Notes under the pieces: model-generated
Databases searched by the model: none
The model's input: the letters and a program-made list of their open reading frames with translations, nothing else
Told to the model about the DNA's origin: nothing
Shown: one piece after another, positions 33,869 through 42,859 of the stretch
Layout: every line of letters starts with the position of its first letter
Position numbering within the stretch: the stretch's first letter is position 1
Origin: Polynucleobacter kasalickyi
GTDB taxonomy: Bacteria > Pseudomonadota > Gammaproteobacteria > Burkholderiales > Burkholderiaceae
Direction of reading: 5' to 3'
Assembly: GCF_900176405.1 (NCBI RefSeq)
Contig: NZ_FWXJ01000004.1
Span: 62,001-126,000 of the forward strand
DNA length: 64,000 nt
Made by a program: the position numbers and the translations under genes

Positions 33869-34636
33869 ATGGGAACCGGTGCAATCACTCAGTACGTAGA
33901 TGTGGCTTCAGTTGTATTTACATTATTTATCATCTTCTTTTTAGGATTAATTAGATACCTTACTCTAGAAAGTAAAAGGGAAGGCTTCCCATTAGAATCT
34001 CAACGATTTGGTGAAATATATAATGAAAGTGGTATTTTAGGCTTACCAACATCAAAACATTACAAGCAAGAGTTCGGTAAATCTTTTGACGCGCCACTTA
34101 AAGAAGCTCCTGCTCCAGAAGTTTTAAATGCCAAACCTGCTCATCGTATGAATGGAGCACCACTAGTTCCAGTTGGCAATCCACTGCTTGCAGGCGTGGG
34201 ACCAGGATCATACGCCAATCGTCAGGATGTGCCAGATGCCGGCTTACATGGTGAGCCAAGAATTCTACCAAAACGGTTACTATCTGGCTGGGAAGTTTTG
34301 ACTGGAGATACTAATCCGATTGGCTTGACAGTGTATGGTGCTGATTTAAACCCAGCTGGAACTATTAGTGATATTTGGATTGACCATATGGAGTCAATTA
34401 TTCGATATTTGGAAGTGAAATTATCATCCGGTCAAACAGTATTACTACCATTTAACTTTGCAACTTTTACAAAGTTTGGAGTAGATGTGGCTGCGATTTT
34501 AGCTAACCAATTTGATGATGTTCCTAAAACCAAACATCCCGATCAAATTACTTTGTTAGAAGAAGAAAAAGTGATGGCCTACTTTGGCGCAGGTACTTTG
34601 TATGCAACACCTTCTCGCCAGGAACCTTTGTTATGA
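33869..34636 (+). CDS. puhA: Photosynthetic reaction centre H subunit
   Basis: PuhA is the single-span H subunit that caps the cytoplasmic side of PufLM and channels protons to the secondary quinone. The 255-residue protein has one N-terminal span (about residues 11-30), the SKREGFPLES turn and a globular cytoplasmic domain with PRILPKRLLSGWEVLTGD. AGGAGGAAA is the strongest ribosome site in the cluster. Its stop overlaps puhB (ATGA). Confidence 0.96.
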   Translation: MGTGAITQYVDVASVVFTLFIIFFLGLIRYLTLESKREGFPLESQRFGEIYNESGILGLPTSKHYKQEFGKSFDAPLKEAPAPEVLNAKPAHRMNGAPLVPVGNPLLAGVGPGSYANRQDVPDAGLHGEPRILPKRLLSGWEVLTGDTNPIGLTVYGADLNPAGTISDIWIDHMESIIRYLEVKLSSGQTVLLPFNFATFTKFGVDVAAILANQFDDVPKTKHPDQITLLEEEKVMAYFGAGTLYATPSRQEPLL

Positions 34637-35349
34637 GAAAAAATCTTAATAACGGATTTGAGTATGAGTATGAGGCTCAGTTAGGTTTGCCAAGTACTTT
34701 ACCTAAAGATGAAAAAATATTATGGCAGGGCTCACCAGATTTATGGATGGTTGCCAAAAATATCTTTTTTATTCGTTTCGTTATGTTTTATTTTTTGGGA
34801 CTGATCTTACTGGGATTTTTTGAGGGTTACCAGGAGGATCAAAGTTCTAAGCAGATATTGATTGCCTTTGTGTTGATGTTGGCTTTGAGTCTAATTGCCA
34901 TCGGACTGTTAGCTTTTTTAGCGTTTTGTACGGCAAAAACTACGGTCTATACGATTACTAATCGCAGAGTTGTCATGCGAATTGGCGTGGTACTTACGAA
35001 GACATTTAACTTACCTCTATCGAAAATTGAGGCAGCCGATATTGTTCAGCAGAAAAATCTGCACGGCAATATTGCCATTCAGGTTGAAAGTTCTACCAAA
35101 ATTGCCTTTTTCCACTTATGGCCACATGTAAGACCATGGCGTTTACAACATCCAGAGCCAATGTTATTGAGCCTTAAGAATGTTGATGAAGTCTCACATG
35201 TATTGACCCAAGCTTGGAGTGAAGTAAATAACCAAGAAGTCGTCGTGAATGATGTGCATGCACCACATAAAATGCCTGAGAAAAAAAGAACTACTGGCTT
35301 AATGCCAGCGTTTAGTAATGAAACCTCAACAGATTTTGCCCAAATATAG
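34633..35349 (+). CDS. puhB: Photosynthetic complex assembly protein PuhB
   Basis: PuhB is a membrane assembly factor for the reaction centre. The 238-residue protein has LPKDEKILWQGSPD at the start, several hydrophobic spans (about 45-65 and 75-100) and a PH-like domain after TVYTITNRRVVMRIG. It is coupled to puhA by a 4-base overlap. Confidence 0.93.
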   Translation: MRKNLNNGFEYEYEAQLGLPSTLPKDEKILWQGSPDLWMVAKNIFFIRFVMFYFLGLILLGFFEGYQEDQSSKQILIAFVLMLALSLIAIGLLAFLAFCTAKTTVYTITNRRVVMRIGVVLTKTFNLPLSKIEAADIVQQKNLHGNIAIQVESSTKIAFFHLWPHVRPWRLQHPEPMLLSLKNVDEVSHVLTQAWSEVNNQEVVVNDVHAPHKMPEKKRTTGLMPAFSNETSTDFAQI

Positions 35350-35357
35350 GAAATACG

Positions 35358-35816
35358 ATGCAAATTGCATTCAACAAAACTAAATTACCTAAATCTGTAC
35401 AGGCAGCAGTAGTCTGTTCATTAATTAGTTTGGTTGGATTTTTAGGAACAAGGTATTTTGAGGAAACGACTCTATTAGAGTCAAATATCCCGCCAGTTGC
35501 TACCAAAGTACTCAAGTTTGAGGATCAACAGGATGGTGGTGTACGAGTCATTGACTATACGAATAATGAAACTATTCATGTCATCAGTGGAGAAGCTGGG
35601 TTTGTAAGAGGAGTTCTACGAACCGTAGCTCGTGAGAGAAAAATGCGGGGTAAAGGCCCAGAAGATCCAATGATTTTAACGGCTTATAAAGATGGCAGGA
35701 TTGTTTTAAAAGATCCAATTACTGATACAAAAATTGAATTAGAGTCATTTGGTAAAACCAATGTTGAAGCATTTAATGTGTTGTTATTTCAAGAAAAGAA
35801 AAAATCTTCATCATGA
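35358..35816 (+). CDS. puhC: Photosynthetic complex assembly protein PuhC
   Basis: PuhC is a membrane-anchored periplasmic protein needed for LH1-reaction-centre organisation. The 152-residue product has one N-terminal span and the family core RVIDYTNNETIHVISGEAGF and GVLRTVARERKMRGKGPE. Start follows puhB by 8 bases, and the stop overlaps the next gene. Confidence 0.9.
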   Translation: MQIAFNKTKLPKSVQAAVVCSLISLVGFLGTRYFEETTLLESNIPPVATKVLKFEDQQDGGVRVIDYTNNETIHVISGEAGFVRGVLRTVARERKMRGKGPEDPMILTAYKDGRIVLKDPITDTKIELESFGKTNVEAFNVLLFQEKKKSSS

Positions 35817-36166
35817 AAAAAATTGTCCCTTATGAATTAGATTTGGCCAACACTTGGGAGGACTTATATGCCCATGTACATTTAGAAAATGTGGATATTG
35901 GCCCTGGCGATAGCGTCCTGATTCAACAAGCTCCAACAAAATTAGCTTGGGGTGAAAAATATTCAGTGCAAGGTGAAGCGCTATATACAAAAGCAAGTAT
36001 TTTCCAAAAAATATGGACAAGATTTTTTAGTCGTTTTGAAATCACCATGCTATATGAGGTCAGTTTTTCTTCAACTAGATACTCAAAAACAACGGGTAAT
36101 AAATACCCTCAGCAACCCCAGAATACGTATTCTACAAATTTAAATGAACAACGGAGAACATCATGA
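35813..36166 (+). CDS. Conserved-position hypothetical protein (117 aa) between puhC and acsF
   Basis: This soluble-looking protein has no membrane span. It opens MKKIVPYELDLANTWEDLYA and contains DIGPGDSVLIQQAPTKLAWGE, a WTRFFSRFE segment and LYEVSFS, then a polar C-terminal tail. It overlaps puhC and acsF by four bases each, so its production is locked to theirs. I believe a similar unnamed gene often occupies this position in other proteobacterial clusters, but its function is not known to me. A role with AcsF or reaction-centre assembly is a guess from position only. Confidence 0.8.
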   Translation: MKKIVPYELDLANTWEDLYAHVHLENVDIGPGDSVLIQQAPTKLAWGEKYSVQGEALYTKASIFQKIWTRFFSRFEITMLYEVSFSSTRYSKTTGNKYPQQPQNTYSTNLNEQRRTS

Positions 36167-37239
36167 ACGCATTAGCCCCAGAATTTAAGGACCTAGCTCC
36201 AATCAATATGGCGACTGATAAAGCTCTTGAAAGTACGATGCTGAGTCCTCGATTTTATACCACGGACTTTAAAGAATTAGATGCCTTTAATATTGAATCG
36301 ATGAGAGTTGAGTGGGATCGTTTGATGGCTGAGTTTGAGAGTGATCCGAATAACGCACATTTTCAACGACCAGAAAACATGCTCAAGGACTACTCCAAAT
36401 TGCCCGAAGGCCTATATCAAGAATTTTTAGATTTTTTAATTAGTTCGATTACCTCAGAGTTTTCAGGATGTGTTTTATACGCTGAAATCAAAAAGAAAGT
36501 GACCAATCCTGATTTGAAAGATTTATTTGGCTATATGGCGCGTGATGAAAGTAGACACGCTGGTTTTATTAATCAATGGCTTAAGGATTTTGGTATCGGC
36601 GTTGATTTAGGGTTTTTAGCGAGAACAAAAAAATACACGTTCTTTAAACCAAAATTTATTTTCTACGCAACCTACTTGTCAGAGAAAATTGGTTATGCAC
36701 GTTACATCACTATTTTTAGATTGGTTGAGCGTAAGCCAGAATTAAGATTTCACCCCATCTTTTTGTGGTTTGAACAATGGTGTAATGATGAGTTTCGCCA
36801 TGGTGAAGCGTTTGCACTTCTAATGCGCTCTGACAAAAGATTAACATCGGGCATTAATTGTTACTGGATTCGTTTCTTCTTATTAGCTGTGTATGCCACG
36901 ATGTATGTCCGAGATCACGCAAGGGTAGAGTTTCATCAAGCTTTAAACGTCAGTCCAACTGATTATGACCGCGAAGTTTTAAAAGTCACTTCTGAGATTA
37001 GCAAACAAATTTTCCCATTCACCATTAACTTGGATGATTCAAGGGTATGGGAGTATTTTGCAAAATTAAAAGATATTTCGGATCAGATGGATGCGCTAAA
37101 AAATCAGCCAGGAATATTGGGTAAGCTCAAGCGCGCTGCTTATGGGATGCAAGCGGGTATAACATTCATCAAACTTTATTTTGTGCCTGTTGTGCCAAAT
37201 GAATTACCGATTAACGTTCGTCTTCAACCTGTTTGGTAA
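36163..37239 (+). CDS. acsF: Mg-protoporphyrin IX monomethyl ester oxidative cyclase (aerobic)
   Basis: AcsF is the O2-dependent diiron cyclase that makes the isocyclic ring of protochlorophyllide. The 358-residue protein has ferritin-like glutamate and histidine ligands: SGCVLYAEIKKKV, DESRHAGFINQW and NDEFRHGEAFALL. No anaerobic cyclase (bchE) occurs in the window, so ring closure should require oxygen. It is coupled to the 117-aa gene upstream and followed closely by puhE. Confidence 0.95.
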   Translation: MNALAPEFKDLAPINMATDKALESTMLSPRFYTTDFKELDAFNIESMRVEWDRLMAEFESDPNNAHFQRPENMLKDYSKLPEGLYQEFLDFLISSITSEFSGCVLYAEIKKKVTNPDLKDLFGYMARDESRHAGFINQWLKDFGIGVDLGFLARTKKYTFFKPKFIFYATYLSEKIGYARYITIFRLVERKPELRFHPIFLWFEQWCNDEFRHGEAFALLMRSDKRLTSGINCYWIRFFLLAVYATMYVRDHARVEFHQALNVSPTDYDREVLKVTSEISKQIFPFTINLDDSRVWEYFAKLKDISDQMDALKNQPGILGKLKRAAYGMQAGITFIKLYFVPVVPNELPINVRLQPVW

Positions 37240-37243
37240 ATCA

Positions 37244-38005
37244 ATGACATCAGTTTGGCTCCCCCTCTTATTTACTATCTTTGTATGGTGGTTTAGTACG
37301 GGGTTTATTTTGTGGTTAGATCGTTTTTCACCACACTATTTCAAGACAATTATGTTTTTAAGCACGATTGTCTTGTTGCTTGCTTTTTTAGGTCTTTATC
37401 ACAGCAGTCGAACCAATACAGTGACTAATGCCTACTGCGCCTTTTCCTGTGCATTATTGATTTGGGGCTGGCAAGAATTAGGTTTCTTATTAGGTTATGT
37501 TACAGGCTCTAGAAAGACACCTTGTCCAGAAAATGCTAAAGGGTGGTTACGCGCTAAGTATGCCTTTCAGGCTGTAAATCATCACGAATTAGCCTTAATT
37601 GTTTTGTTATTAATAGTGGTTGTCATTAGCCTGGATGCTAAAAACATGACTGGGTTGTGGACCTTCTTGATTTTATGGTTAATGCGGCAAAGTGCGAAAT
37701 TGAATATTTTTTTCGGTGTTTTAAATCTGAATGAAAACTTCTTACCGACGCATTTAAAGTATTTGCAAACCTACTTTCGTCGTGCCCCAATGAATTATCT
37801 GATGCCGGTCTCTTTAGTAGGGTCTATGCTGTTTGTCGTACCTCTTTGGACGGATGCGACGATTGTTGGATTGTCTTCCCCAGAGGTGGTTTCTAAAACA
37901 ATCCTCGCAACTTTATTATCTTTAGCAATTCTCGAACATTTATTATTGGTAATTCCATTTCAAGTAGAGTTTTTATGGAAGTGGGGCTTTCGCCAGGAAG
38001 GTTAA
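37244..38005 (+). CDS. puhE: Photosynthetic complex assembly protein PuhE
   Basis: PuhE is a polytopic membrane protein that modulates bacteriochlorophyll and LH1 assembly. The 253-residue protein has about seven spans and the segments FILWLDRFSPHYFKT and ELGFLLGYVTGSRKTPCPE. I choose the ATG at 37244, 4 bases after the acsF stop; the longer in-frame start lies inside acsF. Confidence 0.9.
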   Translation: MTSVWLPLLFTIFVWWFSTGFILWLDRFSPHYFKTIMFLSTIVLLLAFLGLYHSSRTNTVTNAYCAFSCALLIWGWQELGFLLGYVTGSRKTPCPENAKGWLRAKYAFQAVNHHELALIVLLLIVVVISLDAKNMTGLWTFLILWLMRQSAKLNIFFGVLNLNENFLPTHLKYLQTYFRRAPMNYLMPVSLVGSMLFVVPLWTDATIVGLSSPEVVSKTILATLLSLAILEHLLLVIPFQVEFLWKWGFRQEG

Positions 38006-38006
38006 T

Positions 38007-38945
38007 ATGGGACATATCGACGCTGAAATCCTCCTTGCTCAACCACGCGGCTTTTGCGCTGGGGTTGATCGTGCTATTCAAATTGTCGAAGAGGCCATCG
38101 CACAATTTGGTCAACCAATTTATGTGCGTCATCAAATTATTCATAATGCCAGAGTGATTGAAGATTTAACGGCAAAGGGAGCAATTTTCATTGAAGAGTT
38201 AAACGAAGTACCTGCTGGCGCTACACTCATCTTTAGTGCGCACGGTGTTTCAGCCAAAGTCCGACAAGATGCAACTTTAAGAGGTTTTAGAATCTTTGAT
38301 GCAACCTGTCCACTCGTTAATAAAGTACATGTGGAGGTTACAAAGTTCCATAAAGAGGGCATCAAGGTGTTGATGATTGGGCACGCTGGACACCCTGAGG
38401 TAATTGGTACGATGGGACAAGTTGATAGTGATATTTATCTCATTGAATCAGTTCAGGATGTTGAACACTTGAGTTTTTCGAGTTTAGATCGAATTGCTTA
38501 TGTCACACAAACTACTTTATCAGTGGATGAGACGCAGGAAATTATTGAAGCACTTCTTGTAAGGTATCCGCATATTATCCAACCCAAAAAACAAGATATT
38601 TGTTATGCCACACAAAATCGCCAAGATGCCGTTAAAGTGATGGTGCCATTGATTGATATGATGGTTGTAGTTGGAAGTGCCAATAGTTCCAATTCAAATC
38701 GTTTAAAAGAATTAGCGGCACGTCTAGGGGTAGATTCATACTTGGTTGATCATCCTAATCAACTTGCTCCAGAATGGTTTGTTGATAAAAAACGTATTGG
38801 CATTACTGCCGGCGCCTCAGCGCCAGAAGCTCTGACTCAACAAATTATTCATCAAATTAAAAGCTATGGCTCTAGGGTTGTAAAGACCTTGCCAGGTATT
38901 GAAGAAACCACGATTTTCTCTATGCCAAAGGGATTGGTTAGCTAA
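38007..38945 (+). CDS. ispH: 4-hydroxy-3-methylbut-2-enyl diphosphate reductase
   Basis: IspH (LytB) is the last enzyme of the MEP pathway and makes IPP and DMAPP with a 4Fe-4S cluster. The 312-residue protein has the three cluster cysteines (RGFCAGVDRAI, DATCPLVNKVH, KQDICYATQNRQ), plus the GHAGHPEV and SAHGVS histidine motifs. It starts one base after puhE. Its presence within the cluster, with dxs farther on, links isoprenoid supply to pigment synthesis. A separate housekeeping copy elsewhere cannot be excluded. Confidence 0.96.
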   Translation: MGHIDAEILLAQPRGFCAGVDRAIQIVEEAIAQFGQPIYVRHQIIHNARVIEDLTAKGAIFIEELNEVPAGATLIFSAHGVSAKVRQDATLRGFRIFDATCPLVNKVHVEVTKFHKEGIKVLMIGHAGHPEVIGTMGQVDSDIYLIESVQDVEHLSFSSLDRIAYVTQTTLSVDETQEIIEALLVRYPHIIQPKKQDICYATQNRQDAVKVMVPLIDMMVVVGSANSSNSNRLKELAARLGVDSYLVDHPNQLAPEWFVDKKRIGITAGASAPEALTQQIIHQIKSYGSRVVKTLPGIEETTIFSMPKGLVS

Positions 38946-38946
38946 G

Positions 38947-39822
38947 ATGAAAGCTTCAGCCGTCCTCGAACTACTAAAACCGATTACTTGGTTTCCACCA
39001 ATGTGGGCATTTGTATGCGGCGCAATCACCTCTGGGACTTCTTTTCAAGATCATTGGCTCACCATCATTTTAGGATTGTTGCTGACGGGACCCTTAGTGT
39101 GTGCATCTAGCCAAGCCGTTAATGATTGGTTTGACCGACATGTCGATGCTATTAATGAGCCAAATCGTCCAATTCCGTCTGGCAGAATTCCAGGTAAATG
39201 GGGTATTTATTTAGGCATTATTTGGTCATTACTTTCTTTAAGTCTTGGCGCATTTTTAGGCGTTTGGGGATTTCTGGCTACGCTACTAGCCATTCTTTTT
39301 TCTTGGGCATATAGTATGCCGCCGATTCGTTTGAAACAAAATGGCTGGTGGGGAAATTTGGCTTGTTCTATGAGTTATGAGGGATTAGCTTGGATTACTG
39401 GGGCTGCATTATTATCAGTCACCTTATCCCCGTCAAAACCATCCCTCTTACTAGCTTTACTCTTTAGTTTAAGTGCCCACGGAATTATGACTTTAAATGA
39501 CTTTAAAGCCATTGAAGGTGATAAAAAAATGGGTATTCGCTCCCTTCCTGTTCAACTGGGACCGAAAAATGCTGCCTTGGTTGCTTGTCTAATTATGCTT
39601 ATTCCGCAGTTAGTTGTGATCGGATATTTGTTGAGTTTAGACATGTTTACCTATGCGGTAGTATTCTTACTCCTGTTGATTGGACAAGTCTTGATGATGT
39701 TTTATTTTTATCAAAAACCCATTGAACGAGCACTTTTTTATAGTGGCTTTGGCGTGCCAATTTTTGTAAGTGGCATGATGGTGGCAGCTTTTGGTATTCG
39801 TCAGTTCGGAGTTGCTCAATGA
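38947..39822 (+). CDS. bchG: Bacteriochlorophyll synthase (geranylgeranyl transferase)
   Basis: BchG esterifies bacteriochlorophyllide with geranylgeranyl or phytyl diphosphate in the membrane. It is a UbiA-family polytopic protein of 291 residues with the aspartate motif NDWFDRHVDAINEPNRPIP. I use the ATG at 38947, just after ispH; an in-frame start 16 codons upstream lies within ispH. It overlaps the next transporter by 4 bases. Confidence 0.95.
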   Translation: MKASAVLELLKPITWFPPMWAFVCGAITSGTSFQDHWLTIILGLLLTGPLVCASSQAVNDWFDRHVDAINEPNRPIPSGRIPGKWGIYLGIIWSLLSLSLGAFLGVWGFLATLLAILFSWAYSMPPIRLKQNGWWGNLACSMSYEGLAWITGAALLSVTLSPSKPSLLLALLFSLSAHGIMTLNDFKAIEGDKKMGIRSLPVQLGPKNAALVACLIMLIPQLVVIGYLLSLDMFTYAVVFLLLLIGQVLMMFYFYQKPIERALFYSGFGVPIFVSGMMVAAFGIRQFGVAQ

Positions 39823-41138
39823 ATACAAATGCTTCTATGATTAATCATCAATTAGAAAATAGTCATACCGATTTTTTATCTTGGTTCGGCATTATTCGTT
39901 TAGGATTAATTCAAACATGTATTGGAGCAATTGTCGTGATGACAACCTCTACCTTGAATCGGATCATGGTCGTTGAATTAGCTTTACCTGCCATGTTGCC
40001 TGGATTTTTAGTTGCGCTTCACTATTTGGTTCAGTTAATTCGACCAAGAATGGGGTTTTCTTCTGATCAGGGAAAAAGTAAAACGCCTTGGATAATCGGT
40101 GGCATGGGCGTCTTAGCCTTGGGTGGCATTGGCGCCTCCATTGGTACCGTATTGCTCGCATCAAATTTAATATTAGGACTAGCTGTTTCTACCTTGTCCT
40201 TTATTTTGATTGGGATTGGAGTGAGTACTAGTGGTACTTCACTACTGGCCTTATTAGCGAAAAGTGTGAATGATCAAAAGAGAGCTGCAGCTGCCACCTT
40301 AGTTTGGATCATGATGATCTTTGGTTTTGCCTTTACAAGTGTAATGATTGGCAAATATTTGGATCCCTTTACGCCAGAAAAAATTATTATTATTGCCGTT
40401 ACTATTTCTATTATTTCATTGGTAATCACAAATGTATCGCTGTACAAGCTCGAAAGTAGTCTTACCCCGTCCGTGAAAATAGAAAAACCAACTGCTGCCA
40501 TGAACTTTAAAGTAGTGATTCGTGAAGTATGGTCAGACCCAGATATTAGACACTTTACGAAGTTTATATTTTTATCAATGCTGGCATTTAGTTCGCAAGA
40601 TTTAATTTTGGAACCCTTTGCCGGTATGGTGTTTCACTACACCGTTGGTGAAACAACAAGTATGTCTGGGTTACAACACACGGGCGTATTAGTCGGGATG
40701 GTTTTAGTGGCGATTACGGGTAGTAGCAGACTCAGAAAGTATGTTGGATCTCTGAATCATATGATTGTCTATGGATGCATGGCATCCGCCTTAGCGATGC
40801 TAGGTTTGGCCGTAGGCGGTATTGTTGGGCAAACTTGGCCTCTTAAATTGAACGTTTTCATCCTTGGACTTGCGAATGGTACTTTTTCCATCGCTGCGAT
40901 TGGTTCGATGATGCGATTAGCCGTACATGACGGCTTAGGTAAAGAAGGTGTGCGGATTGGTTTGTGGGGTGGTGCTCAAGCAATTGCATTTGGTTTAGGT
41001 GGGCTGATCGGTGCGATTGGATCTGATGTGGCAAGGCAACTTATTTCAGATACAGGATATTCCTATGCGGTCGTATTTTTGATTGAGTCTTTTTTGTTTG
41101 TAATTTCAGCTAAGTTAGCCTTGGATATAAAAAAATAA
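39819..41138 (+). CDS. Second BCD-family major facilitator between bchG and bchP
   Basis: This is a 439-residue, 12-span major facilitator protein of the PucC/LhaA (BCD) family; the segments FGIIRLGLIQTCIGAIVVMTT and FSSQDLILEPFAGMVF are typical. It lies between bchG and bchP, the position of the orf428-type gene in Rhodobacter. A role in handling bacteriochlorophyll or its precursors is inferred. With no pucBA in the window, an LH2-specific role is not indicated. Confidence 0.88.
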   Translation: MNTNASMINHQLENSHTDFLSWFGIIRLGLIQTCIGAIVVMTTSTLNRIMVVELALPAMLPGFLVALHYLVQLIRPRMGFSSDQGKSKTPWIIGGMGVLALGGIGASIGTVLLASNLILGLAVSTLSFILIGIGVSTSGTSLLALLAKSVNDQKRAAAATLVWIMMIFGFAFTSVMIGKYLDPFTPEKIIIIAVTISIISLVITNVSLYKLESSLTPSVKIEKPTAAMNFKVVIREVWSDPDIRHFTKFIFLSMLAFSSQDLILEPFAGMVFHYTVGETTSMSGLQHTGVLVGMVLVAITGSSRLRKYVGSLNHMIVYGCMASALAMLGLAVGGIVGQTWPLKLNVFILGLANGTFSIAAIGSMMRLAVHDGLGKEGVRIGLWGGAQAIAFGLGGLIGAIGSDVARQLISDTGYSYAVVFLIESFLFVISAKLALDIKK

Positions 41139-41158
41139 TCCAGAAGAAAGGGTAGAAA

Positions 41159-42364
41159 ATGGAACACGAAATTTTTGATGTAGTAGTTGTTGGGGGTGGT
41201 CCTGCTGGATCGACGGCAGCTGAAAAATTAGCATCTTCTGGTAAAAGTGTCTTACTTTTAGATCGTGGTGGTAGAGTCAAGCCATGTGGCGGTGCTATCC
41301 CACCGAGACTGATCAAAGATTATCAGATTCCAGATTCTTTACTAGTGGCTAAAGCTACTTCTGCACGGATGGTCTCACCAAAAAATAATCGTGTTGATAT
41401 TCCGATTGATAATGGTTTTGTGGGTATGGTCGACCGCAGTGTCTTTGATGAGTGGTTGAGAGAGAGGGCTAGATCAAAGGGTGCAGAGCGTCGGTTAGGT
41501 AGTTTTGATCACCTAGAAGATCTTGGTGAGTATACAAAGGTGTTCTATAGTGTAAGAGCTAAGGGTGATGTGGCTGGAGGCGAATTGAAGAGTGTTCTAG
41601 CCAAAGCAATCATTGGTGCTGATGGTGCCAAATCAAAGGTTGGTAGATCTGCTGGTGTGCCTGGTTGTTCTGAAGCGAATTATGTGTTTGCTTATCATGA
41701 AATTATTCGCAAACCAACCACTACCAATTCCGATTACGATCCAAGTCGATGTGATGTAATCTATCAAAAAGACATTTCTCCTGATTTTTATGGCTGGGTA
41801 TTTCCTCATGGAGATACGCTTTCTATTGGGACAGGTAGTGCCGACAAAGGCTTTTCTTTAAGAAATGCTGTTGCTAAGTTGAGGAAAGATATCGGCTTAG
41901 AAGATGCGGAGCTAGTTCGTCATGAAGGCGCACCTTTGCCAATGAAGCCTCTCAAACGCTGGGATAACGGTAAGAATGTAGTGCTTGCTGGTGATGCTGC
42001 TGGGGTGGTTGCTCCTGCCTCTGGAGAAGGTATTTATTATGCAATGTTAGGTGGAGATTTGGCGGCGCAATCCGTCGAAGCTTATTTGGTCCATCAAGAT
42101 GCTAGTCAATTAAAGTTTGCCAGAAAAGCTTTCATGAAAGAGCATCGCTTAACCTTTGTTGTTTTAGGTGTGATGCAGTACTTCTGGTACAGCACGAATA
42201 AACGTCGTGAAAGTTTTGTCAAAATGTGTGAAGACAAAGATGTTCAACGTTTGACTTTTGAATCTTATATGAACAAGAAGATTGTTCGAAAAGATCCAAT
42301 GGCACATTTAAAAATCTTTATGAAAGACATGGGACATTTATTAGGATTGACTAAAGTTTCATGA
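41159..42364 (+). CDS. bchP: Geranylgeranyl bacteriochlorophyll reductase
   Basis: BchP reduces the geranylgeranyl tail of bacteriochlorophyll to phytyl. The 401-residue flavoprotein has the FAD motif VVVGGGPAGSTAAEKLASSG at residues 8-27, the family RVKPCGGAIPP and the second FAD site VLAGDAAGVVAPASGEGIYYA. GAAAGGGTAG precedes its ATG. It overlaps tspO by 4 bases. Confidence 0.95.
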   Translation: MEHEIFDVVVVGGGPAGSTAAEKLASSGKSVLLLDRGGRVKPCGGAIPPRLIKDYQIPDSLLVAKATSARMVSPKNNRVDIPIDNGFVGMVDRSVFDEWLRERARSKGAERRLGSFDHLEDLGEYTKVFYSVRAKGDVAGGELKSVLAKAIIGADGAKSKVGRSAGVPGCSEANYVFAYHEIIRKPTTTNSDYDPSRCDVIYQKDISPDFYGWVFPHGDTLSIGTGSADKGFSLRNAVAKLRKDIGLEDAELVRHEGAPLPMKPLKRWDNGKNVVLAGDAAGVVAPASGEGIYYAMLGGDLAAQSVEAYLVHQDASQLKFARKAFMKEHRLTFVVLGVMQYFWYSTNKRRESFVKMCEDKDVQRLTFESYMNKKIVRKDPMAHLKIFMKDMGHLLGLTKVS

Positions 42365-42849
42365 AATCTTTTTTTAAACAACCTCATCTCCTTGCCGCTG
42401 GAATTTGGATATTTACAATTGCACTCATCGGCGGGCTTCTGACTGAAATTGGACCTTGGTATATGAGTCTAAAGCAGCCAGGTTGGAAACCACCTGATTG
42501 GTCATTTGGGGTTATTTGGACAATTATTTTTATATTTTCTGGTGTGGCCTGGAACATTGCTTGGTTGAGCAGTAATCAAAGAAAAGAAAAAATTATCTTA
42601 TCGATTTTGTTTCTTTTGAATGGCATTTTAAATGTTCTGTGGAGCTTTTTATTCTTCAAGCTACATCGCCCAGATTTATCGTTGATTGAAGCAATCTTTT
42701 TATGGTTATCCGTGTTTTTTATCATCTTAAATACGGCATCTTATGCACGTAAAGCTAGTGTATTGATGTTGCCTTATTTAATTTGGGTCAGCATCGCCAT
42801 GTTACTCAATTGGCAAATTATTCAAATGAATAGCGCGTTTATTAGTTAA
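42361..42849 (+). CDS. tspO: TspO/MBR-family tryptophan-rich sensory protein
   Basis: TspO proteins are five-span outer- or cell-membrane proteins that bind porphyrins and modulate pigment gene expression in Rhodobacter. The 162-residue protein is rich in tryptophan and shows LKQPGWKPPDWSFGVIWTI and the central WNVLWSFLFF-like segment (LNVLWSFLFFKLHRPDLS). It sits between bchP and hemA, while in Rhodobacter it accompanies crtIB. A tie between tetrapyrrole level and pigment genes is inferred. Confidence 0.92.
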   Translation: MKSFFKQPHLLAAGIWIFTIALIGGLLTEIGPWYMSLKQPGWKPPDWSFGVIWTIIFIFSGVAWNIAWLSSNQRKEKIILSILFLLNGILNVLWSFLFFKLHRPDLSLIEAIFLWLSVFFIILNTASYARKASVLMLPYLIWVSIAMLLNWQIIQMNSAFIS

Positions 42850-42859
42850 GGAAATCTCA

